DNA from: Candidatus Helarchaeota archaeon
GTDB taxonomy: Archaea > Asgardarchaeota > Lokiarchaeia > Helarchaeales > HEL-GB-A
DNA: 21,219 nucleotides
Direction: 5' to 3'
Assembly: GCA_013375455.1 (NCBI GenBank)
Contig: JABXJT010000081.1
Span: forward strand, 1-21,219
The notes under the pieces were generated by a model. The model ran no database searches. It saw only the letters and a list, made by a program, of their open reading frames with translations, and was not told the DNA's origin. This document shows, in pieces, positions 7,698 through 15,541 of the stretch (position 1 is the stretch's first letter; every line of letters starts with the position of its first letter). Position numbers and translations under genes: made by a program.

Positions 7698-8039
7698 TTA
7701 ATACATTTTATCTTCGGGTCGTCTCTCTGGTATTTTCCTAGTCTTTCCGCCTTTGTCGAGATATCGTTTTGAGAAAAATAGAGCACAATAACAATGACCG
7801 AACTCTTGGATATCAGGTGGAGCATAATCACAAGGGCAAATAAGATCTCTATCTTTTTCTTTTTCTCCACTAGCTAATCGGCAAGGACAAGAACGATATC
7901 CAAACCGCTCTAAATTTGTTGCCAGACCTTCAATTAGTCCATTCAAATGGTCCTCTTCTGGTTGTAATATCCAACCTCGGTGATCCGCGACCATTTGCAC
8001 GTATTTACGAGTTTTTTCAATCTCAGACATCATTACCAT
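7698..8039 (-). CDS. ftrB: Ferredoxin:thioredoxin reductase, catalytic subunit-like
   Basis: About 113 aa from the ATG at 8039; ATGs at 8033 and 8030 are equally possible. The six-cysteine signature of the FTR catalytic subunit is intact: CPCR (Cys51/53), CPC (Cys68/70) and HCYC (Cys83/85), with the surrounding DYAPPDI and CALFF stretches. In this family four cysteines hold a [4Fe-4S] cluster next to a redox-active disulfide, and electrons from ferredoxin (or rubredoxin in some archaea) reduce a thioredoxin. The plant-type variable subunit is absent here, as is usual in archaea. The start lies inside the 3' end of the glutaredoxin gene (GATGGTAATGATGTCTGA carries both), so translation is probably coupled and the glutaredoxin is the natural disulfide partner. 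The frame stays open further upstream, but that extension is shadow of the glutaredoxin gene. Confidence 0.92.
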   Translation of the reverse strand: MVMMSEIEKTRKYVQMVADHRGWILQPEEDHLNGLIEGLATNLERFGYRSCPCRLASGEKEKDRDLICPCDYAPPDIQEFGHCYCALFFSKRYLDKGGKTRKIPERRPEDKMY

Positions 8040-8319
8040 CTCGTACCAATTCTTCAATTTTTTGATCAGTTTCCATGTTTGGAATGAAACTGTCATCTAC
8101 AAACATCATTGGGAATGCTAACCTTGACTTAACTTCTCTTAATTGTCGTTTTATGCGTTCCTTTTCTTTATGGGGGATTAAATCAATATCTATATATTTA
8201 TATTGGATATCTCGGTTCTTTAATTTATTTTTCAGCCGGACACACCAAATACAAGTGGAGATTGTATAAAGCATAACATCGTGTTTTTGAATATTACCCG
8301 AAACGGTTTTAGGCTCCAT
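8023..8319 (-). CDS. Glutaredoxin-like protein paired with FTR
   Basis: A 98-aa glutaredoxin/NrdH-like protein. The active site is CIWC (Cys23, Cys26) after the strand VMLYTIST. A cis-proline (Pro70, LAFPMMFVDD) and the following DSFIP loop complete the fold. Between them is a charged helical segment with a KEKERIKRQLREVKSRL pattern. An AGGAG SD lies about 9 nt before the ATG. It overlaps the FTR catalytic subunit by up to 17 nt, which strongly suggests one functional unit: ferredoxin to FTR to this glutaredoxin to target disulfides. The CIWC site is unusual compared with CPYC or CVQC. Targets cannot be deduced; ribonucleotide reductase or peroxiredoxins are known for relatives, but none is in the window. 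Confidence 0.88.
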   Translation of the reverse strand: MEPKTVSGNIQKHDVMLYTISTCIWCVRLKNKLKNRDIQYKYIDIDLIPHKEKERIKRQLREVKSRLAFPMMFVDDSFIPNMETDQKIEELVRDGNDV

Positions 8320-8425
8320 CTTATTTACTCCTACATAATCAAAGGTTTTGCTTAAACTTAATATTTTAGGGCATTATAAATTTTAACATAAAAATGTTTG
8401 TAATAATTGCCTTTTCTGAATTTTT

Positions 8426-9634
8426 TTACAAATATTTTTGTAAATCAAAATCCATATCCAAAATTCTTTCCTTAAATTTCGTGATATCAGTTTTAGTTTT
8501 TATCAATTTCATAATTGTTGATTGATTGCTTCGATCCCCCAAGAGAATGGCCCCAACGATTCGCCCTTCTTCAAGGACGATCTTTTTATAAATGCGCTTA
8601 TCCGGATCAATGAATTTAATTTCTTCGGGTAAGTTTTTTTCCGGAGTTACTCGCCCGATGGAGGTCAAATCAACTCCAACTATTTTTAAAGTATTCGATG
8701 GGACTATTTCACTATATTTAACCTTCTTTCCCAAAATATTGAGAGCCGCAATTTTTGACTGCTCAAAGGCCACGGGAATGATTCCCCAAACTCTCTCATT
8801 GAATTCTGCACAATCACCAGCTGCATAGATATATTTTACGTTAGTTTGCATGTATTCATCAACTATTATTCCTCTATTCACCTTAATTCCAGATTGCTTT
8901 GCTAGTTCGATATTTGGATTTACCCCCACTGCCATAACCACCATATCTGCTTGAAATTCACGTCCATCGGCGACTCTGACCATCAATTGCCCCTCAATGG
9001 TGATTTCCCTTGTGCTGGCATTCAACGCGACGTCGATATTAAAATCGCTCAAAATTTGTCGTAGCATCTCGGCCCCTTCGATATCCAATTGCCGTGGCAA
9101 TAACCGCGGGAAAAATTCCAAAACAGTGACCTTCAGATTTAAATCATTTAGGCTCTTTGCGATTTCTAGACCTAGAAGGCCTCCACCTATCACGATGGCT
9201 GAGTCCTTATCCTTAGTATGATCTTTAATTTTAAGGGCATCATCTAACGTTTTCAAGGTAAACAGACCATCAGTATCAACGCCATCAATACTTAGAATGT
9301 TGCTTTTACTGCCGATGCATAATAGCAATTTATCATAATTCGTTTGTTCTCCATTCTCAAACTGAACTATTTTTTTCTTCGGGAGAATTTTAGTTGCTCG
9401 ATGATTTTTTTTGTATTTCACATTTCTATCATCATACCATTTTGCGGAACAAGTTATTAAATCATCTTCTTTCACCATTCCACAAAGAAAGGCGGGTAAT
9501 TTGATCCTCGTATAATTAAAATATGATTCCTCCGTATATATTTCAACATCAACCTCAGGATTCTCTTTCTTAATAACGTCTGCCGCATTACTTCCAGCGA
9601 TGTTCCCACCAAGTATAACGACTCTCATTTTCAC
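8426..9634 (-). CDS. FAD-dependent NAD(P)H oxidoreductase (rubredoxin reductase / NirB N-terminal type)
   Basis: A 402-aa two-dinucleotide-fold flavoprotein. The N-terminal FAD motif is GGNIAG (residues 9-14). A second Rossmann motif, GGGLLG (150-155 region), is followed by an acidic VLE at the end of the next strand, favouring NADH. The FAD-closing IYAAGDCAEF lies at 269-278. There is no redox-active CxxxxC, so it is not a disulfide reductase. The family includes NAD(P)H:rubredoxin reductase, NADH oxidase and the N-terminal half of NirB. The start is GTG at 9634 with GAGG 5 nt upstream, or ATG at 9628. It sits at the head of the minus-strand redox block, 106 nt upstream of the glutaredoxin/FTR pair. 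Reducing the mini-rubredoxin or rubrerythrin is a reasonable inference, not shown. Confidence 0.9.
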   Translation of the reverse strand: MKMRVVILGGNIAGSNAADVIKKENPEVDVEIYTEESYFNYTRIKLPAFLCGMVKEDDLITCSAKWYDDRNVKYKKNHRATKILPKKKIVQFENGEQTNYDKLLLCIGSKSNILSIDGVDTDGLFTLKTLDDALKIKDHTKDKDSAIVIGGGLLGLEIAKSLNDLNLKVTVLEFFPRLLPRQLDIEGAEMLRQILSDFNIDVALNASTREITIEGQLMVRVADGREFQADMVVMAVGVNPNIELAKQSGIKVNRGIIVDEYMQTNVKYIYAAGDCAEFNERVWGIIPVAFEQSKIAALNILGKKVKYSEIVPSNTLKIVGVDLTSIGRVTPEKNLPEEIKFIDPDKRIYKKIVLEEGRIVGAILLGDRSNQSTIMKLIKTKTDITKFKERILDMDFDLQKYL

Positions 9635-9718
9635 GAATGCCTCAATTTTTTTATAGAGTAGCCTATTTTCAGTTACTTCTTTTATTTTTTCTAATAGAAA
9701 TAAGATAAATATTACTAG

Positions 9719-9850
9719 AAAATAACAATTACAACAGGCACCGAAAAAAAATTCAAAGTTACTGTAAGATTGGATACTCCGATTGAATTGGAATATTCTC
9801 GAAATGGTGGAATTTTACACGCCGTTTTAAGGAAATTAATTCAGAAATAG
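9719..9850 (+). pseudogene. Remnant of aconitate hydratase: last ~43 codons only
   Basis: A plus-strand frame bounded by TAG at 9716-9718 and TAG at 9848-9850, with no ATG or GTG start. It encodes 43 residues ending in a block that reads like the extreme C-terminus of aconitase A/IRP proteins: fragment residues 12-21 FKVTVRLDTP, then IELEYSRNGGILHAVLRKL (22-40). The family ends in F-V-x-R-x-D-T-P-x-E-x-E-Y-x-x-N-G-G-I-L-x-x-V-L-R. Nothing similar was found in the preceding 80 nt in any plus frame, so the other roughly 600-850 codons are missing. The fragment sits 24 nt before fumC in the same orientation, suggesting an ancestral acn-fumC-sucD-sucC order in which acn was deleted. An assembly error is the alternative explanation. 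Confidence 0.75.
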
Positions 9851-9874
9851 TAATTTTAACCAATAAAATGTGGG

Positions 9875-11272
9875 ATGAAGTTGAAGGATGAAACAAGGAA
9901 AGAAAAGGACTTCTTAGGTGAAATGGAAGTCCCAGCAAACGCCTATTGGGGGGCAACCACTCAACGTGCAATTACAGATTTCCAAATTAGCGGAAAAAAG
10001 TTTCCATTATCATTTATTTTAGCACTTGTAACAGTTAAAAAAGCCTGTTTAATGGCAAACCTTGAGTTAGGTCATTTTGGTAAAGAAAGGGCCCATGCAG
10101 TGTTTCAAACAATTGAAGAAATTCTCGTAGAAAGGAAATTTCTCGACCAGTTTCCGATTGATATTTTCCAAACAGGGTCTGGAACCCAAATAAACATGAA
10201 CGTGAATGAAGTTCTTGCAAATAGAGCAAATGAGCTACTGGGGTCCCCGCTTGGGAGCAAAGCACCCATCCATCCAAACGACCATATAAATAAGTCACAG
10301 TCGTCTAATGACATCATTCCGACCGCGATGCATCTCTCTGCCTTGACTCAAATTCACGTCCATTTATTCCCTGCTTTAAACAACTTAAGTGAAGCTCTCG
10401 AGCAAAAAATTGATGAATTTAATGGAATAGTCAAAGTGGGTCGAACACATTTACAAGATGCAGTACCAATTCCTTTAGCCACCGAATTTGAAGTTTATTT
10501 ACGACAAACCGTGATAAATAGAGACCGTTTAGAAGATGTACGCGAAGAATTATTACTCATCCCAATTAGTGGAACTGCACTCGGAACAGGGATTAATGCA
10601 GATGAAAAATTTGGTAACTTAGCACTCTCTTACCTAAATGACCTTACTGGATTACCTTTTAATCTCAACCCCGTGAAGGCTGAAGGGATCGCTTCACACA
10701 ATGTAATCGTGCATGCTAGTGGAGTACTTCGCCTTTTGGCCCTCACACTTTTGAAGATGGCAAATGACATTCGATGGATGGGAAGCGGTCCGCGAGCTGG
10801 ATTGGGTGAATTAAAACTCCCTCAAAACGAACCAGGATCTTCAATCATGCCTGGAAAGGTAAATCCAACACAATCAGAGGCTCTCATACAAGTTTGCCTT
10901 CAAGTAATCGGAAACGATACAGTCATTTCAAGTGCAGAGAGCTATGGTAGCGTTCTTGATCTTAATGTCACAAAACCTGTGATGATTGTTAATTTACTTG
11001 AATCAATTGAACTTCTTTCCAGTGGAATTAATTCATTTGTAGAGCACTGCTTGAAGGGAATACAAGCGAACACTGACCGACTTGATGCCCAATTGAAACG
11101 GAGTTTGATGATCATTACTAATCTAGTTCCCCAGATAGGCTACGATAAGGCTTCAGAAATTGCACAAATTGCGAATAAAACCAATAAAACGATAAAAGAA
11201 GTAATATTAGAAATGGGCTTGAAAATTGAAGGAGACTTAGACGAATTACTCGACCCAAAAAAGATGGTTTAA
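9875..11272 (+). CDS. fumC: Fumarate hydratase, class II
   Basis: A 465-aa fumarase/aspartase superfamily enzyme converting fumarate and malate without an Fe-S cluster. Diagnostic fumarase motifs are present: GSGTQINMN (101-109), HPNDHINKSQSSND (133-146), GRTHLQDA with catalytic His192 (189-196), and the mobile loop GSSIMPGKVNPTQ (321-333) with the catalytic serine. The SGTQ and HINKSQSS forms point to fumarase, since aspartases have GAGTS and HPNDxVNxSQST. Full length matches the family. The SD before the ATG at 9875 is weak (TGGG), so the exact start is uncertain, but the RKEKDFLGE segment follows at the expected distance. It is followed after 24 nt by sucD, forming fumC-sucD-sucC, a partial TCA operon. 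Most archaea use the two-subunit class I fumarase, so a class II enzyme may reflect bacterial origin. Confidence 0.95.
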   Translation: MKLKDETRKEKDFLGEMEVPANAYWGATTQRAITDFQISGKKFPLSFILALVTVKKACLMANLELGHFGKERAHAVFQTIEEILVERKFLDQFPIDIFQTGSGTQINMNVNEVLANRANELLGSPLGSKAPIHPNDHINKSQSSNDIIPTAMHLSALTQIHVHLFPALNNLSEALEQKIDEFNGIVKVGRTHLQDAVPIPLATEFEVYLRQTVINRDRLEDVREELLLIPISGTALGTGINADEKFGNLALSYLNDLTGLPFNLNPVKAEGIASHNVIVHASGVLRLLALTLLKMANDIRWMGSGPRAGLGELKLPQNEPGSSIMPGKVNPTQSEALIQVCLQVIGNDTVISSAESYGSVLDLNVTKPVMIVNLLESIELLSSGINSFVEHCLKGIQANTDRLDAQLKRSLMIITNLVPQIGYDKASEIAQIANKTNKTIKEVILEMGLKIEGDLDELLDPKKMV

Positions 11273-11296
11273 AGTTCTTTCAATTGAGAATTAAAT

Positions 11297-12178
11297 ATGC
11301 TTCTATTAAATGAAAATACTCAGGTATTAGTGCAAGGTATTACTGGCAGACAGGGTAGATTTCATACTCAAGCAATGATCAATTACGGAAGTAAAATTAA
11401 GGCAGGAGTAACCCCTGGAAAAGGTGGAACTCAACTTTTTAACATTCCAATTTATAATACAGTGCAAGACGCAATTGAAAAACATCCCGAAATAAACGCA
11501 ACCATCCTATTCGTTCCTGCAAGGTTTTGTAGAGACGCTTCCCTTGAAGCTATCAATCACAATATTCCTTTAATGGTTATTATAACAGAAGGAATTCCAA
11601 TCATAGATTCATTGGAAATAGTTAATCGCGCGAAGGAAACAGGAATTTATATAATAGGCCCAAATTGCCCGGGTATAATATCTCCAAAATATAAATGCAA
11701 GGTTGGAATAATGCCTGCCGACTTTTTCCCCCCGGGAAATATTGGGATTATTTCAAGAAGTGGAACCTTATCTTATGAAATTGCAATAAGCGTGAAAAAA
11801 GCGGGAATGGGGATATCAACCGCAATTGGGATTGGTGGAGACCCAATAATTGGTCCTACTATGATCGATGTTCTAGAAAAATTTGAGAAGGATGATCAAA
11901 CCAAAAGTATCATCTTAATTGGTGAAATTGGAGGCGGTCAAGAAGAGGCTGCTGCTGAATACATTAAAACCAACGTTTCTAAACCCGTTCTTGGGTTCAT
12001 TGCTGGGAGGACGATTAATCTAAAAGGTAAACGATTTGGACATGCAGGTGCCTTAATAACTTCAAGTGGGGAGGGCACCGCACAACATAAAGTGAAAGTC
12101 TTAGAAGCTGCAGGAGTAAATGTCGCAAAAAATCCCACCGAAATTGAAGAATTGCTCAAAAAGAGAGGGAGAGGCTAA
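11297..12178 (+). CDS. sucD: Succinyl-CoA synthetase (ADP/GDP-forming), alpha subunit
   Basis: A 293-aa protein. The N-terminal CoA-binding Rossmann domain starts with VQGITGRQG (12-20) and includes the TPGKGG motif (39-44). The ligase domain holds GPNCPG (121-126), SRSGTLSYE (153-161) and the phosphohistidine His249 in GKRFGHAGAL (244-253). Length equals that of the E. coli subunit. With SucC it interconverts succinyl-CoA plus NDP and phosphate with succinate, CoA and NTP in the cytoplasm. Order here is alpha before beta, reverse of the common bacterial sucCD order. The SD is weak and the start lies 24 nt after fumC, so coupling to upstream translation is likely. The sucC start is 4 nt past its stop. 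Confidence 0.96.
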   Translation: MLLLNENTQVLVQGITGRQGRFHTQAMINYGSKIKAGVTPGKGGTQLFNIPIYNTVQDAIEKHPEINATILFVPARFCRDASLEAINHNIPLMVIITEGIPIIDSLEIVNRAKETGIYIIGPNCPGIISPKYKCKVGIMPADFFPPGNIGIISRSGTLSYEIAISVKKAGMGISTAIGIGGDPIIGPTMIDVLEKFEKDDQTKSIILIGEIGGGQEEAAAEYIKTNVSKPVLGFIAGRTINLKGKRFGHAGALITSSGEGTAQHKVKVLEAAGVNVAKNPTEIEELLKKRGRG

Positions 12179-12181
12179 AGA

Positions 12182-13279
12182 ATGGTACGATTACTGGAGT
12201 ATGAGGTAAAAGAGCTTATTAAACAACAAAATTTACCTCTTCCAAAGCAATTCAATGAAGAAGATTTAGAAAAAACTTCAATTTACCCAATAGTAATAAA
12301 ATCGCAGGTACCTATTGGTGGTAGGGGAAAATTAGGGGGAATCCGATTTGCTGAGACGCCCGAAGAAGCTAAACAAATTATTTCCGAGCTAAAAAATTTG
12401 GAGATTAAAGGTTTTGTACCTGAAACTTTGCTATATGAACAGAAACTTCCGATCATGAAAGAATACTATTGTGGCTTTTTGGTTAATCGTGATGCTAAAG
12501 TTGTGAATTTTATCTTTAGTGAAGCAGGTGGAGTTGATATCGAGCAAGTCTCGCACGAATCAACAGAGAAGGTGAGCATTCAGCAATTCACCTCATTTCC
12601 AAAGAACGTGGAAGAGCTGAGTGAAGAGTTGGTAGAAGCTCTTGAATTAGATGAGAAAATAAGAAATCAATTAAAATCTTTAGTAACTGGATTCCTACAG
12701 ATTGTTCTGGATTATGATGCAGAACTGTTTGAAATTAATCCTTTAATCGAAACTACAGATCAGGAGCTAATCTGTGCTGACGCTCGGATGAATTTAGATG
12801 ATAATGCGTTATTCCGTCACGAGGAATACAAAAAGAACTTGAATTATTATTTAAATCCGTTAGAATTGAAGGCCCGTGAGTTGGGCATGTCATATGTCGA
12901 ACTAGATGGGAATATTGGGGTTATATGTAATGGAGCTGGGCTTGTAATGGGCACGATTGATACGATTCATTCCCATGGTGCAAAGGCAGCTAACTTTCTA
13001 GATGTTGGAGGGGGTGCCAATGCAGAACGCATGTATCAAGCACTCAAAATAATTGCAAGTAATGAACAAGTTCAAGTTATTCTAATCAATATTATTGGAG
13101 GAATAACGCGCTGTGATGAAATTGCAAAAGGGCTTATAAAATTTTTAAAAGAAAATAAATCAATTACCTTTTCTCTCAGATTAATAGGGACAAATGAAGA
13201 AGCCGGTCAGGAACTCTTGAAGCCATATGATATTAAAATATTTAGAGAGTTGAATGATGCCATTCGCGCTTCAATTTAA
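12182..13279 (+). CDS. sucC: Succinyl-CoA synthetase (ADP/GDP-forming), beta subunit
   Basis: A 365-aa ATP-grasp subunit, about 20 residues shorter than the E. coli protein; the shortening is near residues 20-35, between LLEYEVKEL and the IVIKSQVPIGGRGKLGG nucleotide-site block. Other landmarks are SEAGGVDIE (113-121), FEINPLIE (184-191), the CoA-ligase domain start GVICNGAGLVMGT, the FLDVGGGANAE loop, and INIIGGITRCDEIA. All are expected for a working beta subunit. An SD (GGGAGAGG) overlaps the end of sucD, and the ATG is 4 nt past the sucD stop, so the pair is translationally linked. It converges on acs; the 204-nt gap between them holds T-tracts on both strands. Confidence 0.95.
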   Translation: MVRLLEYEVKELIKQQNLPLPKQFNEEDLEKTSIYPIVIKSQVPIGGRGKLGGIRFAETPEEAKQIISELKNLEIKGFVPETLLYEQKLPIMKEYYCGFLVNRDAKVVNFIFSEAGGVDIEQVSHESTEKVSIQQFTSFPKNVEELSEELVEALELDEKIRNQLKSLVTGFLQIVLDYDAELFEINPLIETTDQELICADARMNLDDNALFRHEEYKKNLNYYLNPLELKARELGMSYVELDGNIGVICNGAGLVMGTIDTIHSHGAKAANFLDVGGGANAERMYQALKIIASNEQVQVILINIIGGITRCDEIAKGLIKFLKENKSITFSLRLIGTNEEAGQELLKPYDIKIFRELNDAIRASI

Positions 13280-13298
13280 ACCCCAAATCAATTGCAGG

Positions 13299-13304
13299 TT
13301 TTTT
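13299..13304 (+). terminator. T-run terminator after the fumC-sucDC operon
   Basis: T6 begins 20 nt after the sucC stop, and a second run, T8, lies at 13446-13453. Such runs are sufficient for archaeal intrinsic termination. No hairpin is evident. Confidence 0.35.
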
Positions 13305-13470
13305 CCCAGAAGATGTTCTATTTTAGAAGTCCTATCACTACAAGACTAATGAGGGCACAAAGTATTAGAAAACAAACAATATCCATGTATTCTAATTTCA
13401 AAGGAAAACCCACATCGACTTAATTAAGTTCTTGAGGTAGAGTAATTTTTTTTCTATATATTTTTAACCG

Positions 13471-13479
13471 AAAAAAAAA
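13471..13479 (-). terminator. T9 terminator immediately after acs
   Basis: A9 on the plus strand gives T9 on the acs transcript, 5 nt after the acs stop codon. This is a good archaeal-type T-tract terminator. Confidence 0.45.
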
Positions 13480-13483
13480 GAAA

Positions 13484-15466
13484 TTAGGGGGGTGCTTTAA
13501 CTTTTGTTTCTTTATGGGCAGTCCAAAGCTCTTTGACGACATCAGGATTTGCAAGTGTTGTGATGTTCCCAACATCTGTTTCATTTACAATGGCCTTGAG
13601 AATTCGCCGCATTATCTTTCCGCTTCTCGTCTTCGGGAGGGCAAGGGCAAATTCGATTCCTTCAGGAGCTGCAATTGGTCCAATTTCCTTTCTGACATGT
13701 AATTTAAGTTCCTTTTTCAACTCTTCAGTAGGCTCAACATCTTTCTTCAAAATAACATATGCAAAAATGGCATGTCCTTTGATTTTATGTTCCACCGGGA
13801 CGACGGCTGCCTCCGCTACAGCTGGATGACTGACTAAGGCGCTTTCTACTTCCATTGTCCCAATTCTATGGCCCGAAACTTTTATCACGTCATCTAGCCT
13901 TCCGAGAATCCAGATGTAACCATCATCATCAATCCGTGCTCCATCATCACTATAATATATCCCAGGAAATTTAGACCAGTAAGTTTTTTGGAATCGCTCT
14001 GGATTTTGCCAAACTCCACGTAACATTCCGGGCCATGCCGACTTAATAACTAGATATCCGCCCTCATTCGGGTCCGCATTTGTACCATCTTCTCGAAGTA
14101 CTTCAGCTTTTACACCAAAGAATGGGAAGGATGCAGCCCCAGGCTTTAAGGGAGTTGCACCAGGCAAGGGGGTTATTAATGCACCGCCTGTTTCAGTTTG
14201 CCACCAAGTATCTACAATTGGGCACTTTTCCTTTCCGATTACTTTATGATACCACATCCAAGCTTCTGGATTAATTGGTTCTCCAACAGATCCTAGAATT
14301 CGTAAGCTGCTTAAATCATGTTTATTTGGGAGTTCATCTCCTTCTTTCATGAGGAGCCTAATAGCAGTAGGTGCCGTATAAAAAATACTGACCTTGTATT
14401 TTTCAATTATTTGCCAAAATCTTTCAAATGAGGGATAACTAGGGACCCCTTCAAACATGATTTGTGTTGCACCGTTCAATAAAGGGCCATAGACGATGTA
14501 GGTATGACCTGTAATCCAACCTATATCTGCTGAACAGTAAAATACGTCGTTATCATGGATATCAAAGATAATTTTATGTGAGTAAGATGCATACATCAAA
14601 TAGCCGGCCGTGGTATGAACCACGCCTTTTGGTTTTCCAGTAGTGCCGCTTGTATACAGGATAAATAACGGATCCTCGGCATTCATCTCTTCGTAGACAC
14701 ATTCGGTTGGTTGGTCTTTTATTTCCTCATGCCACCAAGAATCGCGCCCATTTTTCATAGGAATATCGATTCCAGTACGTTTCACTACAATTACTCGTTC
14801 AATGGTGGGCGTTTCCTCCAAAAGATCATGGACATTCTCCTTTAAGGAAATTTTCTTACCAGCTCTGAAAGTCCCATCAGACGTTATTAATATCCGAGCC
14901 CCTGAATCAATAATTCGGTCCTTCACTGATTCAGCTGAAAAACCTGCAAATACCACGCTATGAATGATCCCGAATCGTGCACATGCTAACATGGCAATCA
15001 CCAATTCAGGGATCATAGGTAACCATATCGCAACGCGATCTCCCTTCTTCAAACCATATTTCAGCAATACATTGCCAAATTTACAGAGTTCCTCTAGTAG
15101 ATCATTGTAAGTTAGCACTCTAGATTCATCAGGTGAATCGCCTTCCCAATAGATTGCAACTTTCTCACCTTTTCCTGCTTTAATGTGCCTGTCGATGGCG
15201 TTGTAGGCTGCATTTAATTTGCCATCTACAAACCATTGCGCAACCGGTGGGAATTTCGAACCATCCCAGATTTTTGTAGGTTTTTTTGCCCAATCAAGAG
15301 TATCAACAAGCTTTCCCCAAAATTTTTCGGGATTTTCTATCGATTCTTTCCACATTTCCCGATATTGGTCCATGTTCTTGACCCAGGCTTTATCAGAGAT
15401 CTCTTTAGGAGGATTAAAGACTCGTTTTTCCGTTAGTAATGAGGTGATCGTTTTTTCTTCACTCAT
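13484..15466 (-). CDS. acs: Acetyl-CoA synthetase, AMP-forming
   Basis: A 660-aa adenylate-forming enzyme: acetate + ATP + CoA to acetyl-CoA + AMP + PPi. Family landmarks are the N-terminal Acs domain (about 25-85, with YREMWKESIENPEKFW), the P-loop YTSGTTGKPKG (271-281), WWQTETGG (421-428, whose tryptophan shapes the small acetate pocket), GYIWILGRLDDVIKVSGHR at the hinge, and the C-terminal TRSGKIMRR with catalytic Lys617, the residue acetylated in regulated Acs proteins. Length is normal. The SD (AAGGAGGA) is ideal. It is monocistronic, convergent with sucC and divergent from isf across 75 nt. In an anaerobic archaeon it would serve acetate assimilation, since energy-yielding acetate formation normally uses ADP-forming enzymes. 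Confidence 0.97.
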   Translation of the reverse strand: MSEEKTITSLLTEKRVFNPPKEISDKAWVKNMDQYREMWKESIENPEKFWGKLVDTLDWAKKPTKIWDGSKFPPVAQWFVDGKLNAAYNAIDRHIKAGKGEKVAIYWEGDSPDESRVLTYNDLLEELCKFGNVLLKYGLKKGDRVAIWLPMIPELVIAMLACARFGIIHSVVFAGFSAESVKDRIIDSGARILITSDGTFRAGKKISLKENVHDLLEETPTIERVIVVKRTGIDIPMKNGRDSWWHEEIKDQPTECVYEEMNAEDPLFILYTSGTTGKPKGVVHTTAGYLMYASYSHKIIFDIHDNDVFYCSADIGWITGHTYIVYGPLLNGATQIMFEGVPSYPSFERFWQIIEKYKVSIFYTAPTAIRLLMKEGDELPNKHDLSSLRILGSVGEPINPEAWMWYHKVIGKEKCPIVDTWWQTETGGALITPLPGATPLKPGAASFPFFGVKAEVLREDGTNADPNEGGYLVIKSAWPGMLRGVWQNPERFQKTYWSKFPGIYYSDDGARIDDDGYIWILGRLDDVIKVSGHRIGTMEVESALVSHPAVAEAAVVPVEHKIKGHAIFAYVILKKDVEPTEELKKELKLHVRKEIGPIAAPEGIEFALALPKTRSGKIMRRILKAIVNETDVGNITTLANPDVVKELWTAHKETKVKAPP

Positions 15467-15541
15467 TTTTATATTCCTCCTTATTTAATATCATTAAATT
15501 CTAATCTAGATTTTATTAAATTACTAAATTCCGGTTAGCTA

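Noticed and set aside
7667..7870. Minus-strand 67-codon frame overlapping the FTR gene
   Set aside because: It lies within the FTR coding region in another frame, has no SD, and the six-cysteine FTR frame clearly owns this DNA.
8040..8096. Extended start of the FTR subunit at 8096
   Set aside because: The extra 19 residues are translated from glutaredoxin coding sequence in another frame. Family length and the cluster of ATGs favour 8030-8039.
9759..9971. Minus-strand 70-codon frame opposite the start of fumC
   Set aside because: It is a shadow of fumC and of the aconitase remnant on the plus strand, with no SD and no recognisable motif.
9875..11272. Aspartate ammonia-lyase as identity of the fumC-like gene
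   Set aside because: GSGTQ, HPNDHINKSQSSND and the SucDC neighbours fit fumarase; aspartase-specific motifs are absent.
13330..13420. Plus-strand short frame in the sucC-acs gap
   Set aside because: The polar peptide has no SD before its ATG and lies antisense to the (also doubtful) micro-protein frame, so nothing supports it.
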